Of a stretch of DNA of 64,000 nucleotides, positions 25,201 through 37,398 are shown piece by piece. Below the pieces are notes generated by a model. The model was given only the letters and a program-made list of their open reading frames with translations, made no database searches and was not told the origin of the DNA. The translations under genes and the position numbers were made by a program. Position 1 is the stretch's first letter; every line of letters starts with the position of its first letter. Origin of the DNA: Rallus limicola (lineage: Eukaryota; Chordata; Aves; Gruiformes; Rallidae); contig JAKCOZ010000012.1 of the NCBI GenBank assembly GCA_022605955.1, positions 20,989,015 to 21,053,014 of the forward strand. The letters run 5' to 3'.

Positions 25201-28200
25201 AGATCGGTGTTTCAGGCATGGCTTGCGATCCAGGCTGTTTCAAGAAGTGTTTATGGTTCAGTTATTCTCCAGTGATAAAACACACCTGGTCATGTTTGTC
25301 CAGCTCAGGATGGTCTGAGGAGGAACTGACACCACCAAGCACTCGCCTGTTCCGGTACTGAGAGGTGTATATGAAGGCAGATAACAAGGCTCACGTTTAA
25401 ACTCTGCAGAACATTTGAAGCATAATTTCTCCAGTTTTGTGGTCAGGAGCGACTGTCAGTGGTTTGCTTGGCAATTTTTCTGACTCTCCTTGCGTGGCAG
25501 TCCTTGTTTGTGTTTTTGGTTCCACGTGACTCAGGGAATATTGTATTTATACGTGTGCTTACTGCATGTAGCCCTGTATGTAATGTAGTCCTGGTGATTT
25601 TACTGTAATCACAAGGTGCACGCTTAATCTGACAAAGATTTATAGACAAACTTTTAAGATTCTGCAGCAGCTAAAAAAGCCTAAACCAAAACTGCCTTAA
25701 TGCACTAAAAATGGACAAAAATTCTCTTGTGTTCCAAGTGGCAACTTCAATGTTTTCCCCTCTGTTAAGAAAAAATACCTGCATTTGGGTGATCCTGCTG
25801 GTCCTTGTAATGTTTAATTGCTAATCTTTTCTATCAAAAATAGTAAACCATATTTGTCAAAGTGCTATAGAGCTTCAAGCATCTTAAAAATTACCCCTAG
25901 GCCAATGTCGGTACAGCAGTGAGAGCGCCTGTCCCGTACCCTGCTCTGGGAATATCAAGCACCACTTCCTGCACAAAGCTTTTGTTCTGAACTGGTGCTG
26001 ATCTACCAACAAATTCAAGGAGCTTCAAGGATGAAGTGAACTCTGGTGAAGGATTGCGGGCGAGGCTGATATAGTTGCATGTGTTGGGAGTAAACAACCG
26101 AGGTTCTTGAGTAACTGTCTCACCTTCCTAAGTTTTGAGGGGTGAGATTTGGCATATTCTTTCATCTGAACAAATTTTTGACCTTTTCCTCTTGCCTTTG
26201 TCTCGTGTTCCATAAGTATCTCCATACATTTGGTGTTTACTGGTCTCAAGGTGATCTTTCCTTACACAAACATGAAACTTTCTGAACAGCACTGAAAATT
26301 AGCGTCCTTTTGCAAACATTTTTTTAATCTCAAATTATTAAAGGCCCGTTGAGTATGAAAATGAAGTAACGTAACTTTTTGCAAACATGCATATTTTTCA
26401 GTGTATCAGGAAGATGGTTTGGATTACTGTCTTTAGGCCTATAGAGCCAAGAAACCAATTACAGGCATGGTTAGAAAGCGATAGCTTGCATTAGTCAGAT
26501 TATAACAAGATTCCAATAATGTAAAATTGCTGCACAACAAATTAGTTTGTATAGATTTTGACAGTTGTTGCCTTTAATAAACTAAATTATTAAGCAATAT
26601 GCAGCTGCAATGCTCCCGAAATTGGAGAAAAATAAACTCTTGTTTCCTCGTCAGAATCTTTTCCATAGAGCAGGACTGTGAGTATTGGTAAGCCAGGTTT
26701 AAATTGCTTGATTAACATTGTGAATCTGTCCGTCCCAAGATAATTTTGTCTCCTTAAGTAGGTGACACACAGATTACAAGAGCTTCTTTTAAGGCTTTGT
26801 CAGACACCTCCTTTTTGCTGTTACTCCCAACAGATGCATTAGTGATCTTTTGGGCTGCCACTTAGTAAAACTAAAGTTTGGGGGTTTTTTTATGTGATTT
26901 GTGAGTAAATGGTGACTAGATTAACGCTGCCTGGTTTACTTTCATTACAGGCCTGAGCCAAGAATGTAACCTAGCCTCCCAAGAGGGCAAGAGCTATGTT
27001 GTAACTCCACCTGATTGCTCAGTTGCAACTCTGAAGTCCAAGAGCTCTCTTTCCCTCTACTAAAGTGTTACTGTAGCGCTATAAAATAAAGCGAAATCTT
27101 CTAAAATGTTAGAAATCAGACTATTCAATCAATAGCTTTGTCTGCTTTCCTGTCCTGAGATGTGTTCCAGAACAGGTGTGAGAACCGCTGTGGCTGCCAA
27201 GTGATGTTTCTATCTACCTTGGCAAGCCTCTATTTTAGTGATACAGACTTCAATTAGATATGACATCATTGTGATATAACCTGCTTTCAGTCCAATTTAG
27301 GACAAAGTCCTGCTACTTTTGTGTGCATACCCCAGCACATTAAGCCCCAGTTTGAGGTATGTGCTCCTTCCCAAGCCCCACTTGACATTTATTTGAGGAA
27401 CCAGGGCTCCTGCAAGACACAGCTGCTGCCCAGCAGTTCAGCGCTTCCCTTCTTGCAATCGAGAGTGGCGAGGGCAGACCTTATTTCTGGGTGTCCTTGT
27501 CCACTGTCACATGCTGGGAGTTTCAGCTCTCACACTTCTCTCTGGGAGAATGTGGTGGCACCAACTTACTAGGAGTAAATGGAAAAGTGAAGGCTGCTCA
27601 TCTTCTGTATTTGCTGACATGAAGCACATCGCAGCCTTCTGCTCTGCAGTGGTGACTGCCGTGAGGGCTGCTGGCATCAGATAAGTTGCTAGAGGTTATG
27701 TGCGGAATGGTGAGAGGGAAAAAGTTTTGGTTTTGGGTTTTTGGGGTTTTTTTACTAAATTTTAAAATGACAAAGTTGAGGATTTTCAGGAACAAGGAAG
27801 CAGACCAGCTTTACAATGCTTTTGATCAGCTTAACATTCTGAAAGCTGCTTTTTCAGGAAAAAGAGATGCAAGCTTCTGAGATCAACTTTAATGAGTATG
27901 CCAAGTAGTGTCTGTAGCCTTTGTGAGGCCAGTAATGAAACAATACAGTTGGAGGCAACCTTTAAAAAATGAAACGTTTCTGCCCTCCAGTTTGGTAAAA
28001 ATCATTCCTGTGTTGGATTTTTCACTGAGAATACGCATATAAAACTTGAAGGCTTCAAGCCAAATAGGTTGAATTGTGATCAGGCTAAAGAATTGGAATA
28101 GCTCAAGCAAAGGATGAGAATTTCAGTGTCTTGTTTCCAGGTAACTTTATAGAAATATATACAATTAGTGCCTGGGACAGGCAGTACATAAGCAACCAGT

Positions 28201-28269
28201 GGAAAAAAAAACAACCCAGCAATACACATCAGGGCCTTGGAGATATTCTGCAGGATAGTAAAAAGAAAA

Positions 28270-28283
28270 GGGGGGGGGGGGGG
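28270..28283. repeat. G14 homopolymer
   Basis: Fourteen consecutive G, flanked by purine-rich sequence (AAAAGAAAA before, AGAGGAAAAG after). It could form G-quadruplex or triplex structures. Length is likely polymorphic. Confidence 0.9.
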
Positions 28284-31200
28284 AGAGGAAAAGCAAGCAT
28301 GTTTCCCATGTATGAAGAATATCGGGTAATAGGAAACTCGAGCCACTTTGCTTCAGTTCTTTCAATCTTGGGGTGTTTCCATTTCATGTTTGAAAACCCT
28401 ATAGAAGAATACACAACACAATAAATTTAAAAAACCTGCCTGGTCAATATCTGCACCAGTCAAAGCTGGGACAGATGGACATACCCCTTCCGTGGTGTGC
28501 CCTCTGTAGCTTGTCAAGTACAAGGCTTTCTGATAGTCACCAGTGGACTGTGAAAATATCCTCTGCACTGGTGATGTATTACTTCTTAAATCGTTCAAAG
28601 GATGAATCATGGAAATGACAGTGGATGTAGAAGAGAAAAACAGATGCATGTTCACTTGGGACAGTGCCTTGAGGTAGTCAAAGCAGAACATCAGTGTTCT
28701 ACAGGTAAAGATCTTAAACCTCATGGTTTCATTTTCAGACTGTGGAATAACTGTTTGGCCATCAATTACTGTTCAACAGTAGAGTTGCACTGGAAGATGC
28801 AGCACTGCTGAAGCTTTGCTCGTTAATCCATGTCTGGTTGTCGTCTGCCTGGGGAGCTGTATGGAAAATGTTAGTGGTCTGGGCTGTAAGCTTACCAGAT
28901 GAATTTTCCTGGGGGTTTCTCACTAGAGTTATGACCCAGGGACTTTTGTAATGCTCAGTCTTGCCTGCATGCACTTTTCAGTATCAGTAGTAGTGTCACT
29001 CCCAGTCCCCTTTTGGCAGGGCTGTTTGTGATCTTGGAGTCTTCCTCTGTGATGAGTGTTTCTGTTTTCCCCTGAAACTGTGATGTCGGGTGTTATCAAG
29101 GAAATACCACGTTTATCATGTTCGCTCTGTGATTTTTTCAGTAAAATTGTGATGTTAAACTCTGTGCAGGATAAATGGTTTATTGTCAATTTGATTTCTG
29201 GTGCAGTTTGGTTGTGCTGCTGTGCAAGCTTCTGAATTAGAACCAAATATTTAGCAATCAGTGCAATCCTACTTTAAAATTAAACGGATTTGCTTCTGTT
29301 TCATAGAGTGATTCTAAGAGGCTGATGTGAATTTTCCAACCCAAGACTTTGGTTTTTCTCTAAGCTGCTTCTCCTGCTAGTTGTGTTTTTTCTCAGAGGC
29401 ATGGCAAAAAGTGGTGCTGTTTTGCGGAATCACAATGGAAAAGCAAGGGTTGGTTCATCTGCAAACCCAAGATTTATTTTGTTAACACGTTACTTAGATT
29501 TCAGTCACTCTGCTTGGTGACATTTGTTGCTTGGATGGTCTTTGAAATAGAGGGATTAGAGGGAATAAGTGGGAGCGAGCAGATCAAGTATCTCAGTGAT
29601 AACATTTGGGTTTATGCAAATGGAGGGAGAAGCAGACCAGAAATTCTGCTGCGCTCGTAGGACTAAAAATAAGCCCTTGTTCGTGCATTGAGCTCTGTGA
29701 AGATCCAAATGCATGTGTTGCTTTAAGTTCAAGAGGGAGACTTAAATTTTTATTTTATTTAAAGTCAATTTATACTAAATTCTTTTTCCATATGTGTGCG
29801 TTTCATTGCCTTAGTAGCAGTCTTTGCTATAGTCTTGGCAAAAGTCATCCTACTGAAAGAAAACAACATCAAATACTATTAACAGCTGGTCTAGTGGGAA
29901 AGACAGCAGTAAACAATACTTCCTAAAAGTAGTTCACTTCTCTCTCCCTGATGGGCCACATTCAATTTGTCAAATGCACATCAGTACTTTTTATGAGGAC
30001 ATAATTTACTTTTTTTTTTTTTTTTCCTGACTATACATGATTTAATATGAAAACAGCAGCCCCCCTGGACAGTCACTCAAAAAAAGATACGTTACTTGTT
30101 TGTTAAAAAAAATCAATTTTTTGAGTACTAAAAAAAAAATAATTGCATTGACTTTGCAAGTGCCAATCTAATATTAGTAAGGGTTTCAGTTGTGAGGCAT
30201 GGGGAAAAAAAGAACCTGGGATGAAAATTGCTGCCCTAAAGTTTGGGAGGGTTGCAAACAAAGCTGTTTTTTTAAGAGATTAAGTCCAGGTTTGGATAGC
30301 TATATTGCTTTAGTTTAGAGAAGTACAGGAGACACTTTTCCCTGGATTTCTCGCAGGGAAAGGTGGTGGTTGAAGTGGGTACCTAAAAGTTGGTGCTGAC
30401 CAAGGAGTGTGCCCAAATGAATCCAGCATGGCCTTGGTGGGTACCCCATCCTCCAACTTCACCGATAATAATCAACTGCCTCAAGAAAGAGTGACATTTT
30501 CACTCAGTCTTCTTGTTAAATGCCCAGCCCTGTCGCTGTCCTGTGCAGAAACCAGTGCAGGATGTTTACACGTGGCATCCTCCCATGTATTGATACGATG
30601 AAGTTCTTGCTCTGTCACTTACTTTGACATAGGGAGATTAGGTGTATTTTTGCATGTGTTCTTTAAATGCCTAGCTATTTTACGCTGCAGAGGGAAGGAT
30701 TTTATGCTTGCAGTGAATAAATTCTTGTGTGTGGCTACAAAGCAATCCACAGCATTGCAGCAGAATGGAAGTGATAAGAGTGGCTGGCTGTGGGAAGGGA
30801 ATTCCTGCCCTGTGATTACAGGTGAGCCGCCCTGTGATGTGCTTCGTTTCATCCCATCGCTTGGTAGGAGTATAATTACCCGTGCCACTTCTGATCCTAG
30901 GAGCTACAAACTCTGTTCACATCACTAATATATTAAAACAGGGCACGTATTCTATGTAATGTGTTGCAGCATATGCAATAAATTTGATTTATTAATTTGA
31001 ACCAGGATTAAAGCTGTTTCCAGGAGAAGTATAATTTGGGGAATTCTCTAGTAGTCACATTATGTGACTCCGAGTGACCAAAGAAGTGACTGGCTGTTGG
31101 GATCCATCTGAAAAACTACTTTTGTCTCTCAGTCACTCTTGAAAGACCTACCTGGTTGGGTCATGCACTGTGCCCCCCTCAGCCCTCTCCCTCCTATAGC

Positions 31201-33556
31201 ACACTAATTACCTGTGGCCAGGTTTCCTGTTGTTGATGTAGGGGAGGGTAATACAGTGAGGAATTTCTGTGCACGTTGGGTTTTTGTGTGTGCTCTGTGG
31301 GGAGCTGTGGAGAGGAAAGGAATTGCTCTTAAAGCAGCTTCTGTTGAGGGCACGGCGGCCTGCCGCTCTCCTGTGGAGCCTCCTGGTTCCTCTTGTTTGA
31401 CATTGGTTTTGGGATGATACCAGTTACCTACTTGAAACAGAATTTACTCTAAATGAATAAAAAATACTTAATGCAAACCTAAAATGCACACATTTCAAAG
31501 CATGTAAATGTTGAAACTTATTACCCCCTCTTGCTTGTTCAGCCAGAAGGATTGTCATCCCCTTTCAATGACCTCTTGCACTATCATTCATCATGGAGTT
31601 AAAACTTTTATAAGTGTGTTAGACTTTGCTTCTGATTTTTTTAAATTCAATTTCAGCAGTGCAGTTGACGTATACAGTTAGATTTGCAGAAATGGTCAAG
31701 GCAGTACATATTAGCTTAGCAGAGAATAAAATTACATTAATACAGGGTCAGGACCTTTTCACTTACCTTGTGTGAGCCAGTGCCAGTAAGTGTTGGTACA
31801 GAGATGGACCAGGATGCTTCTCAAGTCCAAGGTGGTGGTACTGGAGTGTTTTTCTTAAAAGTGTAGTAATGCATAAACTGACTTTTAGTGGGAGGAAGCT
31901 GGTGATCTTCAAGTGATGCTTTGTAGCATTTATTTTTCACAAGTCTAGGCTATAGTATTTGTGTCTTCTCATTCTGAAATGGAGAACCATTAATAAGTAA
32001 ATGTGAACTAAATATTAATTAAAGCAATGCTGTACTTTCTGTGTGTATGGAGGAGTGTAGAACTATCAGTGCTTGTGGCAATCACCTTCTCTTGCCTTGG
32101 GTTTGAAGACTCTGTCCTCCCTGCTCTCAGGAAGGGGTAAGGAAGCAGATGCTGCGTGGCTTGAGTCTCTTGGGAATTTAAATAAGGAAAATGATTGCTG
32201 ACCAAAATCAAAACAAGGAAAAAACCTTTTGAAGTCCTATTCAGCTCAGTAACAGACTCAATAATGGAGGGTTTCTTAGAGGCCAATGATTATTTTTTAA
32301 AATGTTCTAAAGTCTTAAATGCTGTGTGCTTTTAAAGGAATGTGGTGCCTTCCATGTTTTAAGGAGGTCTTTGGGAAGTTTGAGTGTTAATTGTAATGTA
32401 CTTCGTAAGCCTTTGTGGCTGGAGTTAAGTATTTAGAAAGTAGCTTGCTGTTTTCTGGATCCTCTTCCATCTGGGGCAGAGTTATATGATCTACTGTTGA
32501 GTATGTCCTGCTTCAAACAGCTAATTTTTTTTTTTTTTTTGATGCATGGATTTATTTCTTGTGGTGCCCAGGCAGTGTTCCCTTGCTTGTACCTTCAAAC
32601 CTTTCTCCATAATCCTTGGTTTATATAAGATTGCTCTCTAATCAATCCATCTGCAGTGAATATTGGTGGTAGGAACCACTATGTTGTACAAGTGTGGGAC
32701 CAGGAATTACTCTGATCACAGGTGCATTTTGTATTTTACTAGAGAGTGTTTAACATTTGAAGCCTCTAGAGGAAATGAGGTCCGTGAGGGTATTTTAAGG
32801 ATTCTTTCATATAACGTGTTCTCTTAAATTTGTTGGTGTTAAATTCAAATCCAAAAGGATCAATTTTGAAAACACTGAATGGTTTTATCATGGCCTTGTG
32901 TTTCCTATTTGTTTTTGTCTTGCTATTGAGTCGTCTTAGTTGTATACTTCAGCTAACACTCAAATAAGCCACCACATCAATACTTAGCCATTTGTAAACT
33001 TTAATTTGGATTCTCATAAAGTTCCCCTTTGTCAATATGGGCAGCCAAAAGGATGAGAAATTCCAATAAAAGTAAAGCTCTGTTCTATGGTAGGGCTTTG
33101 TTTTAGGCTAAAATAGTGAGAAGGGGATAGATTGGAAACTGTGCCTGTAATTTTCTGCAATAAATTTCATGTAAATAATCAAAAGATGGTCTTTAATTTT
33201 TTGTTCACTTATTTTCTTCTATAAGCATGTATTGTAATCAGTAGGAAACAGAATGTTGTTTTAATGCTTTCAGTAAAAAGACTGGTAGAAAAAATAGCTT
33301 TCATCCTTTAAAATATTGATAGAAAGTATCATAATATGGTTTGTGTTACAGGTGGTGTAATACCAAGGGCTGTACTGCTGCCACATCACAATTTTGTGGG
33401 GTTTCAGAGAGTAGTTCTGGTAAGGACACTCAATGATTTATCTCTTTATTTGTCATAAAAGTGGACTGATAGTTTGGTACATTTACAGTATTTGTTAAGT
33501 ACCAGTTTTCAGTCCGCTGAATCTTTATATTAAGTGTTCTTTTATTCAGTGGTCTT

Positions 33557-33580
33557 TAACAGCTCCTTTTGGAGCTGTTA
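33557..33580. repeat. Perfect inverted repeat, 10-bp arms, TTTT loop
   Basis: TAACAGCTCC (33557-33566), TTTT, then GGAGCTGTTA (33571-33580). It forms a strong small stem-loop. Confidence 0.95.
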
Positions 33581-34824
33581 CTGTCTTGTGTTAAATCCAT
33601 ATTTGTTTTGTTGAGAGTTGTTATGATATAACACATCAATTCACAGCACGGAAATATTAATAAATAGACCTTTTGGCAAAAACACCTTGTAAGAACTGTA
33701 TTGTCCACTTCAAGTGTGGAGACACTGTTGCCTTAGTGTTCTTCAGATTTAAAAAAGGGGGAAGTTACTGTGTTTTGAGTATAGTATGGGTTTTTTCCAA
33801 GTACTGAAATCTTGGCTTCTTAAAAGAAAATATGAATATATGATTCAGAGGGCAAACATACAGACTGTGTGCTGTTACTACTCTCCTCTTCTTACGTTTA
33901 ATGTACAGTCATGATTTTACACCTATTTTCTTTAAATGTAGGTAACTGCAATCCCTCTATCATTTTTCTTGACTTTTCATACTTTCCTTAAACATGTTTT
34001 CTTATCTCTTCTCCATGGCTAGAGTTACAAGGGAGATGAGATTACCTTACTTTTTCTAATAAAGGGAGAATTAATTCTGAACCAGTCTGCCAACAGCAGT
34101 GCTTACGTATTGTGCAAGAACACAATTGAGTATTTGTTCTTTCAGCAGTAGATAACTGATACCACATTTGTATCTGTAGAATTTTTAATATATGCTGTAA
34201 TTTAACAAATGTCTTGTGGGTGTAGCAGATGTCTTTTCTTCTCTCTCTTTTTTTTTTTTTTAATCCCTTAAAGTTTTTAGCAGACTCTACTTGTGTACTA
34301 TCTTAGGTCTATAGAGGGCACTCAAAGACAGAGGGAGTTTGTTTTACCAAACTTCATCTTATAAGTAGACCCCCCACAAGGTAAAGAAGGATATTGCTGA
34401 GTGTTCTTTATGGCCTTCCTCTTGCAGGGAACTGTTGTACTGGCTCTGCTCCAACAAATCACTTAAGCAGTTGAAGTCAAGGGGGGGCTAGAATATGTTT
34501 AAATGTTCTTCTGGATTGATCCATATCTATGTATACTTTCACAAGAGCCCTTTTTCTTTTCTAAAAACAAGATGGGGTGGGGTACGCAAGAACAACTGGA
34601 TGTCATTCTCTGGCCAACCTAAGAAACTAGTAGTAGGTCTTTCAGTGTTGGAGATCCTGAAGGAGAGGAGGAGACTTGCTTGAGAAGGATCTGGAGGCTG
34701 GTAAATTAGGGAAGGAAAAGGATGCCATCTGAAGGTGTAAGTTGAATTAGTTTAAAGGTTGAAGCTATTTTCCCTACTGTCACTGTGTTAGAGTGGCCTA
34801 TCTAAACTGTTTGGGTATGGTATT

Positions 34825-35220
34825 TGTCCTGGTTTCAGCTGGGATAAAGTTAATGTTTTTTTCTAGCAGCCGGTATAGTGCTGCTTTGGGCTTACAATGT
34901 TGGTAACACACTGATGTGTGTTTAACTGTTGCTAAGTAGTTGTAGAGCTTATGCTTAGTCAAGGACATTTCAGCTTCCCACACCCTGCCAGGTGCCCACG
35001 AAACTGGGAGAGCACAGGCAGGACAGCTGTTCCAGGCTGGCCCAAGGGATGTTCCCTGTCACAGAGCATTATGCCCACATATAGCTGGGGAAGTGAGCTG
35101 GGAGGTGGGATTGCTGCTTGACTGGGCACCAGGATTTTTTTTTTTCCATGAGTGGTGAGCAATTGAATTTGTGCATCACTTGTTTCTTATTAATCTTCCT
35201 TTGTTATTCTATTAAACTGT
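34825..35220 (+). mobile_element. Truncated LTR of an avian endogenous retrovirus
   Basis: It begins with TGTCCTGGTTTCAGCTGGGA, which resembles the 5' edge of an abundant bird ERV LTR (TG start). Further LTR words follow in order: CTAGCAGCCGGTATAGTG, AACACACTGATG, GTTGCTAAGTAGT, CAGGACAGCTG, GTGGTGAGCAATTGAATTTG, then ATTCTATTAAACTGT. The expected distal part (end of R and U5) is missing: after 35220 the sequence turns into unrelated AT-rich DNA. No internal retroviral genes are present. The class (ERVL or another) cannot be fixed by reading. Confidence 0.8.
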
Positions 35221-37364
35221 AAAAATAATGCATGTAGACTTATATTAGAGTTTCTAAATCTTGGAGTGGAAGAAGATAGGTTTTCAGATCAGTGTGAAAG
35301 AAATGGTATTGTGAAGTTTGGTGTAGTATCACTCAAGAATGTTAAACAGCAGTTCTGGAAAGTAAAGCCATCACAGCTTTATCAACATTGTAAGAAAAGA
35401 AAGATGAGGGGAGCTCTTTGGAGACTGAGGAATACTGAAAATTTTTCAAACTGTTGCGAGCAATTTGTCCAATGCCTATTGAAGTACAGTGTCATCTGGA
35501 GAAGTCATGGACTTCTTACTTTCTATCATCTCTTTATTTTCAAATAATGCTCCTATTACTGGAAATGGGTGAGCAGAGTTTTTCGTGTGTGGAACCTGTT
35601 ATTCCCATGGCTGAAATAAGGTTAAAATAACCTAATATGGTGGCTTTTCCTTTTTTTGGAAAGCTGTCCTATCTAATTTGTTTAAATCTGAACTAGCAGC
35701 AGTAGTTACTGTGATTGCTTAATTCTGCAAAAGATAGAGGTCATTTGCGGGACAATCTGAAGACTGTTTCAGTGCAGCTGCCTATGTAATAGTAGCCTGC
35801 AGTTATAAGACATGGTGTATTTCCATCTCTGCTGATGTTTTAACTTGACTAAGCAAAAATGTGTTCTCTACCCGAAGCTGTGATCGTGTTTCCAACTGCC
35901 CCAATAGAGGAGACCATTTAATTCACCATAGCAGGCTCTGATGAAGGTGGGGGGTCCTTAAGGCATGGATGATGTGTCTTCAGGTTTTGAATAGTTTGCT
36001 TCAAAGGGGACTGAGAATAGGTGTGAACTTTCTATTTAATTGGATCCTTTGTGACTTTGAGCCCATTTGGTAAGACTTTTCTTCACTTGGCTCTCCTTTC
36101 ACTGTACAGTCCAACAGTTTAAAATTTCAGGATTCTTACATGTGTGGAGATACTCACACAAGCATTTACATATGACTTTGAAGGATGCTTCCCTCACAAA
36201 AGTATATACAATGGGCTACTTTCATAGAGCTTTTTTATATCCCATGTGCTATACAGAAAAGCAAAGCCAGTGTTCTTATAAACCATCTTTCAATACATTT
36301 TTGAAACTTACTGCATATCCCTCTACAGGTGTGTTCAGGTTCCTTTTATCTGTCAGACTCTCTGTACAGTGCCAGATTAGTAAGAAGAACATTTGGTATG
36401 CTGCTTTAATCTTCTAAGATCAACAATGCAGTTGCTTCTACAGATACAGGTGACTTTACAATATATAGGAGCCATCTGGGGCTGTGTTATGGCAGGCATG
36501 TTCATTGGATCTCTGGGAATTTTTCCTTCACAATAGTATAAATATGCCTCTATACTTAAACACCGATGAAGTATCAGAACTTGGCATTCATTCAAAGTTG
36601 CCCTTAGTCTAGGATAATTTGAATTAGGTAAAATACTCCATTTTCAACAGGCAAGGCAAAAAAGCTTGTTTTTATTTTTCAGGGCACTTTGTAAAAGAAA
36701 AGACTGCTCTTTGATGATTCAGATATTGGAACAGCTCCCAGTTTAAAAAAAAAAAAAGAGAGGAAAATGATATTGCAGGGGTATGGAAAATCTGGTCAAT
36801 GATGATGACTGTTTTGCGTGTCTTTTCTGTGTATTACAGACGTATCACCTCAGCATATATGCTGTTCTTCATATGTTGCCAAAAGACCCCTGATACAGCT
36901 TCATTTAGAGAGCAAGTAAGCACATGCTGAAGGCAGGAAAGCGGGGGGACCAACTGAATGTCTAGACAGCCTGTGGAGGCATGAGTGAGTTTTTCATTAA
37001 ATGTATGTACTTGAAGGGAAAAATTGATACTATTACTTATGGAAACTTAGGTATAGCTAATATGGATGGACATATTCTCTGCCAAAATACATAGCATTAA
37101 GGCATAGGCAGACAACTTAGTCAAACTTTGAGTTGTGGTACAGAATAGGATGTAGAGATGTGGGGATTGAACATCAGCAATGAAGGTGGTTGTTGTCATA
37201 CCATCTGAAAGTTAAATTAAGGAAAGAGATACTCACAGGCTTGGAAAACAGTGTGACCCTTGTTGCAGAGTTACTGTGGTCAAGGTGTTTTTGTTGGAGC
37301 TACCTCTGTTCTGGCAAGGCTCTTCTGCCTGCAGCTGAACTCCTTGTGTAGTTGAGTGTCTAGT

Positions 37365-37398
37365 CCTACAGTGTAACCTGTCCTACAGTGTAACCTGT
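37365..37398. repeat. Perfect 17-bp tandem duplication (2 copies)
   Basis: The unit CCTACAGTGTAACCTGT occurs twice head to tail with no mismatch. That suggests a recent slippage or duplication event. Confidence 0.95.

Larger units (their letters stand above)
16571..34824. other. Non-coding intronic/flanking DNA
   Basis: No gene is seen. Frames of 129 codons (18125-18514) and 135 codons (19736-20143) have no recognisable content. It contains T-rich tracts (17199-17217, 19249-19281, 30010-30025, 32525-32540, 34248-34261), a (GT)n run (18632-18645), G14 (28270-28283), a homeodomain-like AT block (26560-26640), a cluster of GTGAC words (31053-31137) and a hairpin (33557-33580). Confidence 0.6.

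Noticed and set aside
28362..28724. 120-codon minus-strand frame
   Set aside because: No homology that I recognise and no conserved motif.
29293..29340. Possible CR1 3' end (CATAGAGTGATTCTAAG and TTTTCCAACCCAAGAC)
   Set aside because: Only two short words resemble CR1, and their order and spacing do not fit the CR1 3' end.
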